Shown: positions 38,765 through 49,401 of the stretch, piece after piece
Position numbering within the stretch: position 1 is the first letter of the stretch
How the letters are laid out: every line of letters begins with the position of its first letter
Assembly (NCBI GenBank): GCA_946699065.1
Contig: CAMPDV010001028.1
Span: forward strand, 81,916 to 145,915
From: Loxodes magnus
Taxonomy: Eukaryota; Ciliophora; Karyorelictea; Loxodida; Loxodidae
Direction of reading: 5' to 3'
DNA length: 64,000 nucleotides
Position numbers and translations under genes: made by a program
Notes under the pieces: model-generated
The model's input: the letters and a program-made list of their open reading frames with translations, nothing else
What the model was told of the DNA's origin: nothing
The model's database searches: none

Positions 38765-40117
38765 ATGTCAGAAGTGTAAAAATGCGCTTCTTGCTAGAAT
38801 GAGTTTGATTCTTTTTTTAACACTCCTCTATTGTTGCCCTGCAATCACACAAAGTGTCAAGCATGTTTGTTTACTGAATTTAAGAACTAGAAGTAAAATA
38901 AATGTTCTGATTGTAACGAAATATCATATAGAAATCCTAATAATCTAGCTAAGAACTAATAAATATTAGAAGTAATATAGAAGAAAGAAAATAAATAAAA
39001 TGAACTACTAGAAGAAATATAAAACTGTAAAGAATATAAAAGAGAACTTAAATAAATTTAAAAAATAATAGCAAAGTAATAATCTCAGTCATTAAGATAA
39101 AATTTCTTACTTATGAAATAGCTTTATAATAATAATAAATAAGTATATGATTAAATATCTTAAGCTATACATTCTTTAGACTAAAAAATAAGAATACTTA
39201 CATTAATAGCTTAAAAAGATAATTTAATTCAAAGTACATAAGTATAAAACATTAATTTAAAGCTTAGTGATGAAGAAATGTAATTCTTAAAAAATAAAGC
39301 TGAATCTCATATCAAATTATCTGAAGAAAGGTAATAAAAGTTAAATGTTTAACTGTAAGAATTAATAGAAGAAATAGTTAACTATGAAGGAGAAATAAAA
39401 GAAGGAAAAAATCATGGATATGGAGTATAAAAATATAAAAATGGAAATAGATATGAAGGATAATGAGAAGAAGGAAAAATATAAGGAAAAGGAAAAGAGT
39501 TTTACGCAAATGGAGAAGAGTACGATGGAGAGTTTAAAAATGGATTAAAGGATGGATACGGAGTATAAAAATACGAGGATGGAAGAAGATACGAAGGATA
39601 ATGAGAAGAAGGTAAAAGGAAAGGAAAAGGAACAACTTTTCTTAAAAATGGAGGAATTTTTGAAGGTGAGTTTTTAAATGATAAAGCACATGGATAAGGA
39701 GTTTACAAATTTGTAGATGGAAGTAGATATGAAGGATAATTTGTATAAGATAATTATCAAGGTAAAGGAACTTTTTATTATGAAGATGGAGATATATATG
39801 AAGGAGAATGACTAAATGATTAAAAACATGGGTAAGGAGTTTACAAGTTTGCAAATGGAAGAAGATATGAAGGATAGTTTGTAGAAGATAAAAGATAAGG
39901 TAAAGGAACTTTTTATTATTAAGATGGAGATATATATGAAGGAGAATGACTAAATGATTAAAAACATGGATATGGAGTTTTAAAATTTAAAGATGGAAGT
40001 AGATATGAAGGTTAATGGAAGGAAGGTAAAAAAAATGGGAATTTTAATTTTATAGACATCAATGGATAAATCATAAAAGAAATTTGGAAAGATGATATCA
40101 AATAGAAGATAGAATAA
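38765..40117 (+). CDS. RING finger, coiled-coil, MORN-repeat protein 1
   Basis: Single unbroken frame. Residues about 7-56 form a C3HC4-type RING: Cys-Ala-Ser-Cys, then PCNHTKCQACL, then Cys-Ser-Asp-Cys. A Gln/Lys/Glu-rich coiled coil (about 70-215) follows, then ten MORN repeats of about 23 residues (YEGQWEEGK...G.G... type). RING domains usually act as E3 ubiquitin ligases; MORN repeats bind membranes or scaffold the cell cortex in protists, so a cortical ubiquitin ligase or scaffold is plausible. TGA is Trp in four MORN units and TAA/TAG is Gln throughout. Repeats 6-7 and 8-9 are near-identical 138-base units. The end is unclear: protein-like sequence stops around the TAA at 40,115 (450 codons), but the next TGA is at 40,406 after AT-rich, unlikely sequence. 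Paralogue of the 57.5-60.2 kb gene. Confidence 0.85.
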
Positions 40118-40870
40118 AGTTAAACATAAAACTTTTTTATTAACTAAAAGTTATTTAATTAAAATATATCTATAATAACTTAAAGTTTTAATATTAAATT
40201 TTATGACTTAATATCTAATCTAAACATTTTTCTAAAGCATTTAAACATTATTTTATATTATATAGTTTTTCTATTTTTTTTAATTAATAATACTTGCAAT
40301 TATCTTCATTCAACATTTCTTCTTAGTTTTACTATAGTAGTAAAAGACTTTTTGCTCTAAACTATTTTGCTAATTAATATGGAAAAAATAAAGATTCTAG
40401 TTAACTGAAAATAGATAATAATTGCTAAATAATTTAAGCTGGAAACTTTATCTAAGGTTATAATACTATCAAACATGTGAAAAGTGCAATATAAATAAAT
40501 TATATATAATAAAAAGAATAATAACCATTGCTTAGATATTTATAATTTATTTCGTACTTAGCAATTAAATTTATTTAACTAAATTAAATTAAAATAAAAC
40601 ATGGAAAGTTAAAGAATAATAATAAAAATAAATCTACTTATTCTTCATAAATGATACTTCAATTAACTACTTTAAAAATAATTTTTGTAGGAAAGATTAA
40701 AAAATAATTAAATCTTATTGGTTATCCTTATGTTTATTAGTCTAAACCTTTTAAAAATGTAAATAAGGTTTTTAAAGCCTGATTAAGTTGCTAATAATTT
40801 CTAATTTTTTAAATTTATTTTAATATTATAGTTGTTGAGAAATAAAGAATTAAATAAATATTTTAAATAA
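40118..40870. other. AT-rich spacer
   Basis: Likely 3' untranslated and intergenic DNA. No motif seen. Confidence 0.45.
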
Positions 40871-40879
40871 ATATGATTA

Positions 40880-42050
40880 TAAAGTGCGTAGTACCTTGTT
40901 GGCGCATTGCCCTTTCATTATTAATATTTAATATTAAAAAAAATGTTCTCATACTTCTTGTTTTCATTCTAGCTGTACAATGATTCACGTCAATTTCTTC
41001 AAATGGAAATCTGCTTATGAAAAATTATTCTTGAATCTTGAACAAAATGCTCCAGTTTTCTTGAATAAGATCCATATAAGAGTTAGTTATTAAGTCATTA
41101 ATTAGAAGTCCCATCACTAAAAATGTTTATATTGCAAGCGAGAACCCTCGGGGTAAGTTAGGCTTGTCTCTTCCGAGCTTATTCAACCTTCCCTGTGGTG
41201 GATCTAGTGTAAGATTACTTACAATGCAGTATACGCTGCACCAGATTACCTATTAGTTCTCCTAACCGCTGCCAACATCGATTATTTATAATAATATAAT
41301 AATAAAGAGTATATCATAATTTAGAATTTAAAATTATCAAAGTTAAATATTATTTTCAGTCTAATTTTTTATAAAACTCTCACTTTTTTCTTCTTTATAA
41401 GTTTACTAAAATAAGTATTATCTTAAGTTTCTATTTGAACTCCATATTTTAGTTTTTTTAAATTTCATTTTTGTTAAATATTTAGTCAATATCTTGAGTA
41501 ATTAAATTTTAAACTCAGCATAAAATTGAATATTATTATGCTAGATAAAGAAACTGAGAACATCTAATGCATTAATCAAGATTAAACTAGTTCATTTGTA
41601 AGATACTTACTTTAGAACAGTTTTGACTTAGAAATAGGATAACTATTTAGCAAAATACATTTCAATTAACAACTATAAAAGTAAATTGGGAACAGATTAA
41701 AATTATCATTTAGTATAGCAGAACATTTTTTTAATTAAAGCAAGCGAAAAATTAAAAAACTAGAAAAAGAGAAAAATTCTTTTAATTATCAAGACTAAAA
41801 GCTTAAATCTAATTATTCTAATAAAATTTTTCATCATAAGTAGTTCTTCCAAATCTAATTCATGATGCATTCAGATTTGATAGCATTAGTCTTTAAGTGA
41901 GTTAATGTAAAAACTTTACTTGTTTCATTTATTAAATTCCAAACCTATTTTATAGTTTTGGAAAGAAGAATCAGATCATCTGCGCATCCTCTGCAAGCGA
42001 AGCTAACACTCAAGGCCTGGCATTTGAATACCAATTAGGTACTTACATTT
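40880..42050 (-). pseudogene. LINE reverse-transcriptase fragment
   Basis: On the minus strand, GCADDLILLSKTIKQVWNLI (from about 41,990 downwards) matches the catalytic Ala-Asp-Asp motif of reverse transcriptase and the helix after it, with both Asp present. Towards 40.9 kb other coding-like pieces follow, including LPRGFSLAIQTFLVMGLLIN (about 41,160-41,100) and FPFEEIDVNHCTARMKTRS (about 41,000-40,950), in varying frames. The patch at 41,120-41,290 is clearly richer in G+C than its surroundings. I cannot see an endonuclease or a complete polymerase. Confidence 0.55.
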
Positions 42051-42277
42051 TCCAATTATCTAATTACAATTTCATTACTTTTATTATAAATAAATAGAGA
42101 GAAGCAATTCTCCAACTGAAACTGATTTAAACTCTGGTACCAGGAAGTACCCCATAGGTGAAGAACTAGCCAAGAGAAGAGAAGACAAGATCGAAGAGAA
42201 TGGAAGATGAAACTGAAGACAATATGACCAAGTGAGAGAGAGAGGAGATCAAATATTTAAACATTTTTATATAATCC

Positions 42278-42360
42278 CGGAGCAATTCGGCGATTGGCAG
42301 GAAGAGGTGAAATTCCTCCAAGATTACCAAACTTAATTTTATTATTATTATTATTATTTT
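42278..42360 (+). mobile_element. 3' end of an ORF1-type element
   Basis: CCG-AGCAATT-CGG-like first hairpin with GGCAGG after it, second hairpin GAGG-TGAAATT-CCTC (42,304-42,318), spacer CAAGATTACCAAACTTAATT, then (TTA)n (about 42,337-42,356). This is the same order as the end of element D. Upstream (42.1-42.25 kb) is purine-rich on the plus strand and could encode a charged protein end, but I see no zinc knuckle. Confidence 0.6.
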
Positions 42361-42429
42361 TATTATATGCTATATAAATGATAAGAACAATACAAACTGT
42401 ACATTTTTACTTTGAAGATAATGATAATG

Positions 42430-42790
42430 AAGCAAGATAATTTCCAATTTATATAAGCACTAAATTAAATAGAGAAACAGTCTCTCTATACAAATTTAGA
42501 ACAATTTTCTATAATTTCTAATATTACTCATAATAAAGACACTTCAAAATAACTACTATAGTCTTAAATTTCCAACTTAAAAGCAGCTAAAATAAATCGA
42601 TTTTAGAATTAAAAGCTTTCTCTAAAAAAAATATTTAGAAGAAGGATTGAAATTCTTGAGTGAATGGATGAACTACTACAATGATAGAATTATTTGGACA
42701 AATTCAAGCAATAGAAAAGGAAGAAGAAGAAGATAGATATGAGTAGTAAGCTAATTAGGACTGATGAATGAAGCATAAATAAAAAGTTTA
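42430..42790 (+). repeat. dispersed repeat shared with 19.64-20.12 kb
   Basis: Several blocks match in order (for example GATAATTTCCAATTTATA, GAATTAAAAGCTTT and AATTCTTGAGTGAA), with the LINE finger segment absent here. Confidence 0.65.
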
Positions 42791-43026
42791 TACTACACAT
42801 ATGAAAATACAAAAAAGACATATTAATTGATATTTATATTCTTAAAATTATTTTTTAAAGAAAAACTAAGTAGGCATTAACATACTCTATCAGTTTAATT
42901 TCTTTTATTACTCATTTCAAATCTTTAATACATATGTGATGATCTATGGAAACTTCTGGCTATTTTAAATCCAGAATTTGGAAAAGAAAAATTTAGATTA
43001 TTTAGTATTTAGAGAATTAGATTAAA

Positions 43027-43251
43027 ATGAATTTCCAATCTGATTTGCAAATGGAAATAATTTAAGTGCTTGTCTCTAAAAATGGAAAAAGTAGATAAAA
43101 ATTAATCTCAAGAGATTTAATCTCGTTATAGGTGATTGAATCATGCATATAGATTGGAAATTTTAGAGTTGTTGAGTGAAAGAAGTAAGAATTTAGATTA
43201 TATTGGAGTGAAGGTTAAGATAGGTTTGATGTATTCTATCCCAGCTCTTGA
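43027..43251 (+). CDS. small ORF of 74 codons, unidentified
   Basis: ATG to TGA in one frame on a purine-rich strand; begins MNFQSDLQMEIIQVLVSKNG and ends with Phe-Tyr-Pro-Ser-Ser. Composition is protein-like, but there is no motif, and openness means little in this code. It may be a fragment of a longer gene: coding-like sequence extends upstream to about 42.95 kb in another frame. Confidence 0.3.
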
Positions 43252-43319
43252 TTTATTAATTTATTTGCTCGAATAAAAAAATATTGTATGAAGATTCTGA
43301 TTTTGGTCGGGCGCTTCAT

Positions 43320-44620
43320 TTTATTTAAGTTTACAAATTTCTTATTTCTTTTCTCACCTTTCTTCTTCTATTCTCTATCTTTATATCGATCTCAAAATAT
43401 TTCATTCTTTCTATGCCTCTATTTATCTTTATGTACTTTTTCTGAGTAATAATTATCTTTTATTTCGTAATTTCTTGTGAAGATTTTTAATTTGCTGGAT
43501 TATTTCAGATTGGAGTTTTCTAATAAATTTTTAGCTCAAGTATATTATCCATAAGTTATCAATCTTTCCAAAATTTTCCAGGACCAGAAAGGTTTCCAAA
43601 TAAGTCTAAATTTTAAACAAATTCGAACATATGTCTGAATGCGTTTTTCCTCCAGATATACAGAGTTAATTTTTCACCGTATAAAGACAAAAATGCTTGT
43701 CATACTGAAAACTATAAAAATTAGTTTACAACTTAAAGAATGAGATTGCTTCTTGCCTATTTTCCTTGCTTATTTAGTTTAATTTATTTCTGAACATTTC
43801 TAAAGTTTTTCAAGTCTCTCTCTGAATATCTAAGTTATGTCTCTATAGTGAAAATTCATTTTTTTATAAAATTAATTTCTTGAATTTCCTCTCTTTAGTT
43901 CTCAATAGAAACTTAGTTGGAAATCATTTTTTTATCGCTATTATTATTTCATATAACTAAAACATTTTTTTACTTACTAAAAGTATTAAAAATTTTTAGT
44001 TCCAATGCATTCGAAGAGTATTACTAAGTCAGATTCTGGATAACGCTTCGTTTCGTATTTTAAAGTAGAAACGAAAAAAGCGTTTTGCCATAATATTTTC
44101 AAATGAAAACCAGTTGAAATCTATGTAACAGGATTTATTAAATTAGAGATAGATGACTGCAACTGTCTTATGCCTTTAGTTTGAATTATACTTTTGCATC
44201 ATTCTACGTCCTACAATTTTACTTCCTCGCATGAAAATAGCAAGCAAATATCCTATCTTTCCTCCACAGTATTATTTTCAGCTACCCCTATTCATTTTTT
44301 TATCTGCTACCTAAAATCAAAATCAAAGCTATCAGCTTTATTCCCAGAAGGTACTGCTTTTAAACTTCTACATGATACTAATTTCTGAACTATAAGGATT
44401 AGTTTCTCTTTAATCTAAATTTAAGTGCTTAGGTTGATTAAAAAAGTTAGGATGAGAGATACTACAAGCAGCATTTAGATATAGCTTAGCAATAATTATA
44501 ATAGAGGTAGAAGACCCTTGTAATTATAGCTCTATGTACTAGTAGCATATCTGAATCCAGTTTCAGTCGTAACAAAGAATAATCTTCATTTTGTTTGATA
44601 AGAATTGGGTAAAATAACGA
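43320..44620 (-). CDS. unidentified protein-coding tract
   Basis: The minus strand is purine-rich and gives protein-like frames in succession: a part with DWNWIQICYQYIELQLQGSS near 44.6 kb, one with ADSFDFDFRQQIKKWIGVAE near 44.33 kb and one with LSGPGKFWKDWQLMDNIL near 43.55 kb, ending in a Lys/Arg-rich region. Frame changes fall near A/T runs, as in the neighbouring genes. No signal peptide, membrane helix or zinc motif stands out. I cannot name a family. Limits are approximate. Confidence 0.45.
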
Positions 44621-44750
44621 TATGGTAAAAAGCAAATTATATGAAATAGGAAATTTGCTATATATCTAAAGAGAACTAAAGTAAGAATTGTTTCTTCAAA
44701 AACTAATAGAATAATATTGAACTAGCTAGCACATTTATAGAGGTGTTAAA

Positions 44751-45110
44751 ATGAATGGCAAAAATGGAAGGTTAAAAGAGAAAAAAAGGAAAATGGTAGA
44801 AGGTTTAAATGCATTAAAGGAAAGCTAAACTATTAATTTTTAAGAGAGGATTAATCTTTTGAGTTAAAGCTGATAATTAAACTTGCTAAGAGAAGGTTAA
44901 TATTGTGATAATTAATATGACCTAAGAAGAATTGGAAAAGCTATAAAATGCTCACTTGTAAAAGAAACAGATATGATTAAGATGAAATATAAAAAGTAAG
45001 AGAGAGTTTAAGTGTAATAAGAATTTAACTCTAAAACACTAATAAGTATTAAAGCATTATACTTATAAAATAGTGGAGAAAATAAATAAATTTAACTTAG
45101 CTAAACTTTA
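44751..45110 (+). CDS. short unidentified coding tract
   Basis: From the ATG at 44,751 (MNGKNGRLKEKKRKMVEGLN) a Lys/Glu/Gln-rich, protein-like frame of about 120 codons on a purine-rich strand. No TGA stop found within it and no known motif. Convergent with the minus-strand tract that ends near 45.15 kb. Confidence 0.35.
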
Positions 45111-45149
45111 ATATTCCTTTCCTATTTTACTTTAGTTATTTATTCAATT

Positions 45150-47330
45150 CAACACAATGGAATAAAAGATTTTAAATTCGGAGAAGCAGTTTCGATCTAC
45201 AGACTTTTAGGTTTTGATTCAGCGCATTTCCACTGTGCTTCTCTGCTAATTTATTAATTCATGTTCGAGATCTTCATAAATAGCTTTAAACTGACTAATT
45301 TTCATCACAATTATGGTTAGCTTAAACTTATTAACTTCCTATCTCTTCCACAAACTGCTGGTTTATTATTCAAGTTTCTTTAATCATTCTAGAGATTAAG
45401 TTTTAGGTTAGTATTTCCTTATCTTGATATATAAATATCCTTTTAGTTATAAATCTAAATCCTAACTATATATTCATAGTTTTGCTAAAGGCTAGTATAC
45501 ATATCTTCAGTTTGAAGCTAATTTATTAATATCTATTGATCCTATTTAATATGCAAGCCAAATTTAAGTCTTTTTTGGTTCTTTTCTCCATACTGATATG
45601 TGTATGCCTATTTTTCCCGGTCTTTTTTGATGAATTTGAGTAGAAACTTTTTAGGATTTTTTTATGAGAAAATAAAACTTCAGAAAGTTCTAGTCAGCTT
45701 TCTATGAATTTCATCAGTTTATAAATATCACAGATGAACATTTTTTTTACAATCTCAGGATTTAAACTTAAGCAGAAAGTGCTAATTTATTCGCTTATCG
45801 ATCTGCAATGAAAACTAAACTTAATCGATATTCTTGCTTATAGAAGATAGCGTCTACAAACTTACTGCAGTTAATTGGAAGAAGTTTCTAACTTGATACT
45901 GGTTTAGTATTCCAAATCTATCAGTTAAATTAAGTTTTGACTCATTTTATAAACCATCTAGCCTGTTCCTTCTTTCTTAAGTGCGACCAATCAAGACTAA
46001 CTTTTTAAGTCTAATCCTAATTAATTTTAACTTAGTACTCATATACAGCAATCCAATTTTAAGCCATCTTCTCTATATCTCTCCTCAAAAGTTACAACAC
46101 ATTGCATTCTTACTCCAAAGCACTCTACAGAAACTATCTTTAGTCTTCTATCTTAGTATGTCATTTCCAGAAACTACTAAATGTATATCTCTTATACTAT
46201 TACCTTTATACCTATATTACCTTTTTAGATATCAACTCTAGATGTATATAAAATCTAAGCTTTACTAATTTAATTTATTTATATGCTTTTACAATGTTCA
46301 ACTTAATAAGATTAAAAGATGTAAGAGTCTTTGTATCTTAAATCTGATCTATATATGAAGCATGTCTAATCTAATGGACTAATAGGAAACAAGAATCAAT
46401 ACTTGATTCTTTCGCTGCTTATTCTTCTTGTAGCTGATCTTTATAGCTACTTTAGATTAACTTACCTTAATATTTATATCTTTAGGAGTTTGTTCTTGTA
46501 ATGAGATCATTGAAGACTCTTGAGTTGGTTTAGTAACTCAGTTAAAAATATAATATTATATAGTGTCAAGGCCTTTTACGCTCTTACCTTCGAGAATCTC
46601 TTAACAACTAGTTACTTAAAAAACCCCTCCTAGTATCTCTAACTTTTTTCCCTATCAACGACTTATTAATTTTTTTTGTTTACATATGAAGAAAAATCTA
46701 AAAAAAATAGGTTTGAAATGTAAAAATTAAGCAATATAAAAGAACTCTATTTTATCCTTTTAGTCCCATATATTTAATTATGCAATCAGTTTACCAAATA
46801 TCAGTTACTATTTTATCAAGACAATACATCCATTTTTGTATAGCTTATTTATAATCTCTTGATTTATTAATATGACTATAGTTAGGAAGCCTTAACTCTA
46901 TTGCATAAGCTTATTCTTATATTATACTGCTTGTATTATCCTCTTCATATAGACGAGCATGCTTTCTTTATATTTCTGTTTGAGCTTTTTTATAAGCAGG
47001 CTTTTCGAAATTTTAGTCTCAATTATACCTTAAAAATTTTAGCTCTAAACTGATAAAAAATCACGAAGCTTCGTATATTAACTTTTGATATAACAATCGA
47101 AAGGATATTCTCAAGTCTGCCTATATCGTTTTTAATTGGTCAGTTCAGTAAAGAAGGCATTAATAGTCTATCTATTAAACCCTATTCTTACTTGTATATT
47201 TCCCCCTCAGTTAGAACCTAAAAATAAGACTGGAAATAGGAAATAGTTTTCAAGTATTGATTTCATTGCAACACATCTATTCGATTTATCTTAGTTCTTC
47301 CCTCTTTTTTGCTATAGTATTTATATATAT
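45150..47330 (-). CDS. large unidentified coding tract
   Basis: Convincing protein-like composition over about 2 kb on the minus strand. The N-terminal part near 47.2 kb reads INRIDVLQWNQYLKTISYFQ and then LTEGEIYKQEQGLIDRLL. The middle has a Lys-rich helical segment (IKKLKQKYKESMLVYMKRII). The C-terminal part (about 46.05-45.5 kb) reads RTQERRNRLDGLQNESKLNL, later KNVHLWYLQTDEIHRKLT. At least two frame changes occur near T or A runs. No transmembrane segments or known catalytic motif seen. It could be two genes. Family unknown. Confidence 0.5.
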
Positions 47331-47339
47331 CGTACTGTC

Positions 47340-47990
47340 TAGCGTTAACCAAAGGGGCTTATAAATCAAGGTAAGTTTTGTGGTAATTGTAAAGAGCTTG
47401 AAGGAAAAAGCTTCGACAGTGTATAAGGGTGAAAGATGGTGGAGTTTAGCGAAACCTTTTTTTTCAGTAAGAGAAGCGTAAACTGGTAATTTTGGCGAAC
47501 TTTTACGTTAATTTTGTATTTAAAGCTTCAAGGAGCTACTAATAAGAAAATTTGGGGATAGATGTAAGTCTAAATAATTAAGACGAAAAGGAAAAAAATT
47601 AAATTGGCAAATCTTTTTTATACAGTTAGACTAAAAAAATGCGATATGAAAATCGTGTTGATATTAGAAACTAACAGACATTAAATAAAAAGTTGATTTG
47701 TAACTGGTAAATTTTTAGGCTATAAGAGATAAAATTTTCATATTTTAGTTTAGATTCTAAAGGTTCAAATATTAATACTTAAACTTTTGCTTTATAAAGG
47801 CTAATATAAAGTTCGTGAGAAGTTTATCTATAAATGAAAGGAGATGCTCTATTAGTTGGCAGATTCGCTTTAAAATAGTCATGCTAGATATCAGATTAAC
47901 TTAGTTTAATTTCTCAGTTTTAGATTTAAATTAGCATATAATTGAAGCCTTTAATGACCAAGTATACAGCATTTCAATATGCATCTTGAA
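47340..47990 (+). CDS. unidentified coding tract between opposed genes
   Basis: The plus strand becomes purine-rich and G+C-richer here, and the frame from about 47,345 gives LKEKASTVYKGERWWSLAKP, then QTGNFGELLRQFCIQSFKEL and a Lys/Arg-rich region. No in-frame ATG is evident at the start, so an upstream piece or a slip is missing. Function unknown. Confidence 0.4.
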
Positions 47991-48004
47991 AAAAAAAATC
48001 GCTA

Positions 48005-48943
48005 TTTACTTGCATGTAAGTATCTTCTTATGATACATTTTAAGCTTCTTTTGGAAATTCCTTGCTAGATCCTAATTTTTGATTCTTTCATTATTCTAGT
48101 AGATTTAGCTTGTAAATATAGTAAGCTATATTAACTTACCTATACTTGCTCATTGTCCTTATCTAAATAAGGAGACTAACAAATATCATAGTAATCATTT
48201 GACATCTCTTTGGAAAAGCTTACCTAGATTTCTTTCTTCCAATGTCTTTTCAATCTAATCTCTGACTCAATTACTCCCAGTTAGAATGCTCCTACTCAAA
48301 CCTTTAACATCAGCTCTAATTAAGTCAATCTTATTCAAAGCCTTCACTCACTTTTTATTTTCATCAACTCTTTTTATCATAGCTAACTAACAAGCGTCAA
48401 TACAATTTTAAAACAAGTTAATTAAAAAAGGGTAAAATAATACCTTACAACTCTGCTTAGATTAAAGATTACTATTTGACAGCCTTTCAAGGTAAATTTA
48501 TATGTCATTATTTATAGTTATTTCTCCTACTTTCTTAAGAATAACTTTATTCTTAAGATCATTAAATAGCTATTCCTTTATAGCTTATTTGAAATATTAT
48601 AATACACCTAAATCTCACTTATATAGAGATTATGTTTAGTTCTAGTTATATAATTCGAATGGTATGATAAGGATGAGAATTAGTATAGTCGCAATTTCGC
48701 TTCAAGTACTGATGTGATTCTCTTATAAGTCAGTAAAACCATCACGCTTGACTCTTTTTCACTTCTGCATTCTTGATTCTTACTTAAAGTTACTTTGCAA
48801 GATAATTCCAGAAAATCCCTTTCTACTGGCTAGATTTTAATCCTCTTATTCACACTAACTCGAGAAGCAACTCAAGCAAATGCTACCTAAAAGCTCCCTC
48901 GCCACTCCCAAATCTACACACCTTTTAACTCCTTCACATACAT
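48005..48943 (-). CDS. unidentified coding tract divergent from the receptor
   Basis: Starts plausibly at the ATG at 48,943 (Met-Tyr-Val-Lys-Glu-Leu). The protein-like reading includes IKIQPVERDFLELSCKVTLS, then NLYISEIQVYYNISNKLQ, FLINLFQNCIDACQLAMIKR, VDENKKWVKALNKIDLIRAD and DYYDICQSPYLDKDNEQVQV. Frame slips are needed at a T4 run near 48.44 kb and again near 48.22 kb. Mostly hydrophilic with a possible short hydrophobic stretch. No family recognised. The 5' end faces the receptor gene across about 460 bases. Confidence 0.45.
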
Positions 48944-49401
48944 TTACTCTCCTATACTTCAAAATCTTCTAATCAGCTTCTTTTAATATATACTAATTTC
49001 TGAAGATTTAACAATATGGTATATATATCATTTCATAATCTGAGCATAAGCAAACAATATAACCATTATACTAGCTAAATATTAGCTTTGATTAAAGGCT
49101 AAGAAATATACTTTAATATCTAGGTGTAAATACCATTACTAGCATGGTGCTTAGTTAGGATGTTCATAGTTTACTTAAGTACCTTAAATGCTTAAAGTTG
49201 GTGCTAGATGTGATTATAATATGGTGAATCTCACATTTTCTCTTTAAAACTGAGCTAAAGTAAATTATTTTTTTTAATCTGATGATGCTATTTGAAGGGG
49301 TAATAGATTAGTGGTTTATAGGGTTTTTTGGTATTTAAGCATGTCTAGTAATTTATTTTCAAAGCTAGGTGTTTAATCGTTAAGATTTGCTTTCAGATAA
49401 A
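48944..49401. promoter_or_regulatory. shared 5' intergenic region
   Basis: Lies between a minus-strand tract and the plus-strand receptor, so it should hold both promoters. No recognisable promoter element stands out from the AT-rich background. Confidence 0.3.

Noticed and set aside
45181-45246. Possible tRNA: GAGAAGC and GCTTCTC are perfectly complementary about 50 bases apart, with an AGTG/CGCT stem inside on the minus strand
   Set aside because: No usable anticodon stem, no proper T arm and no T at position 8 on either strand. The segment also lies inside a coding-like tract.
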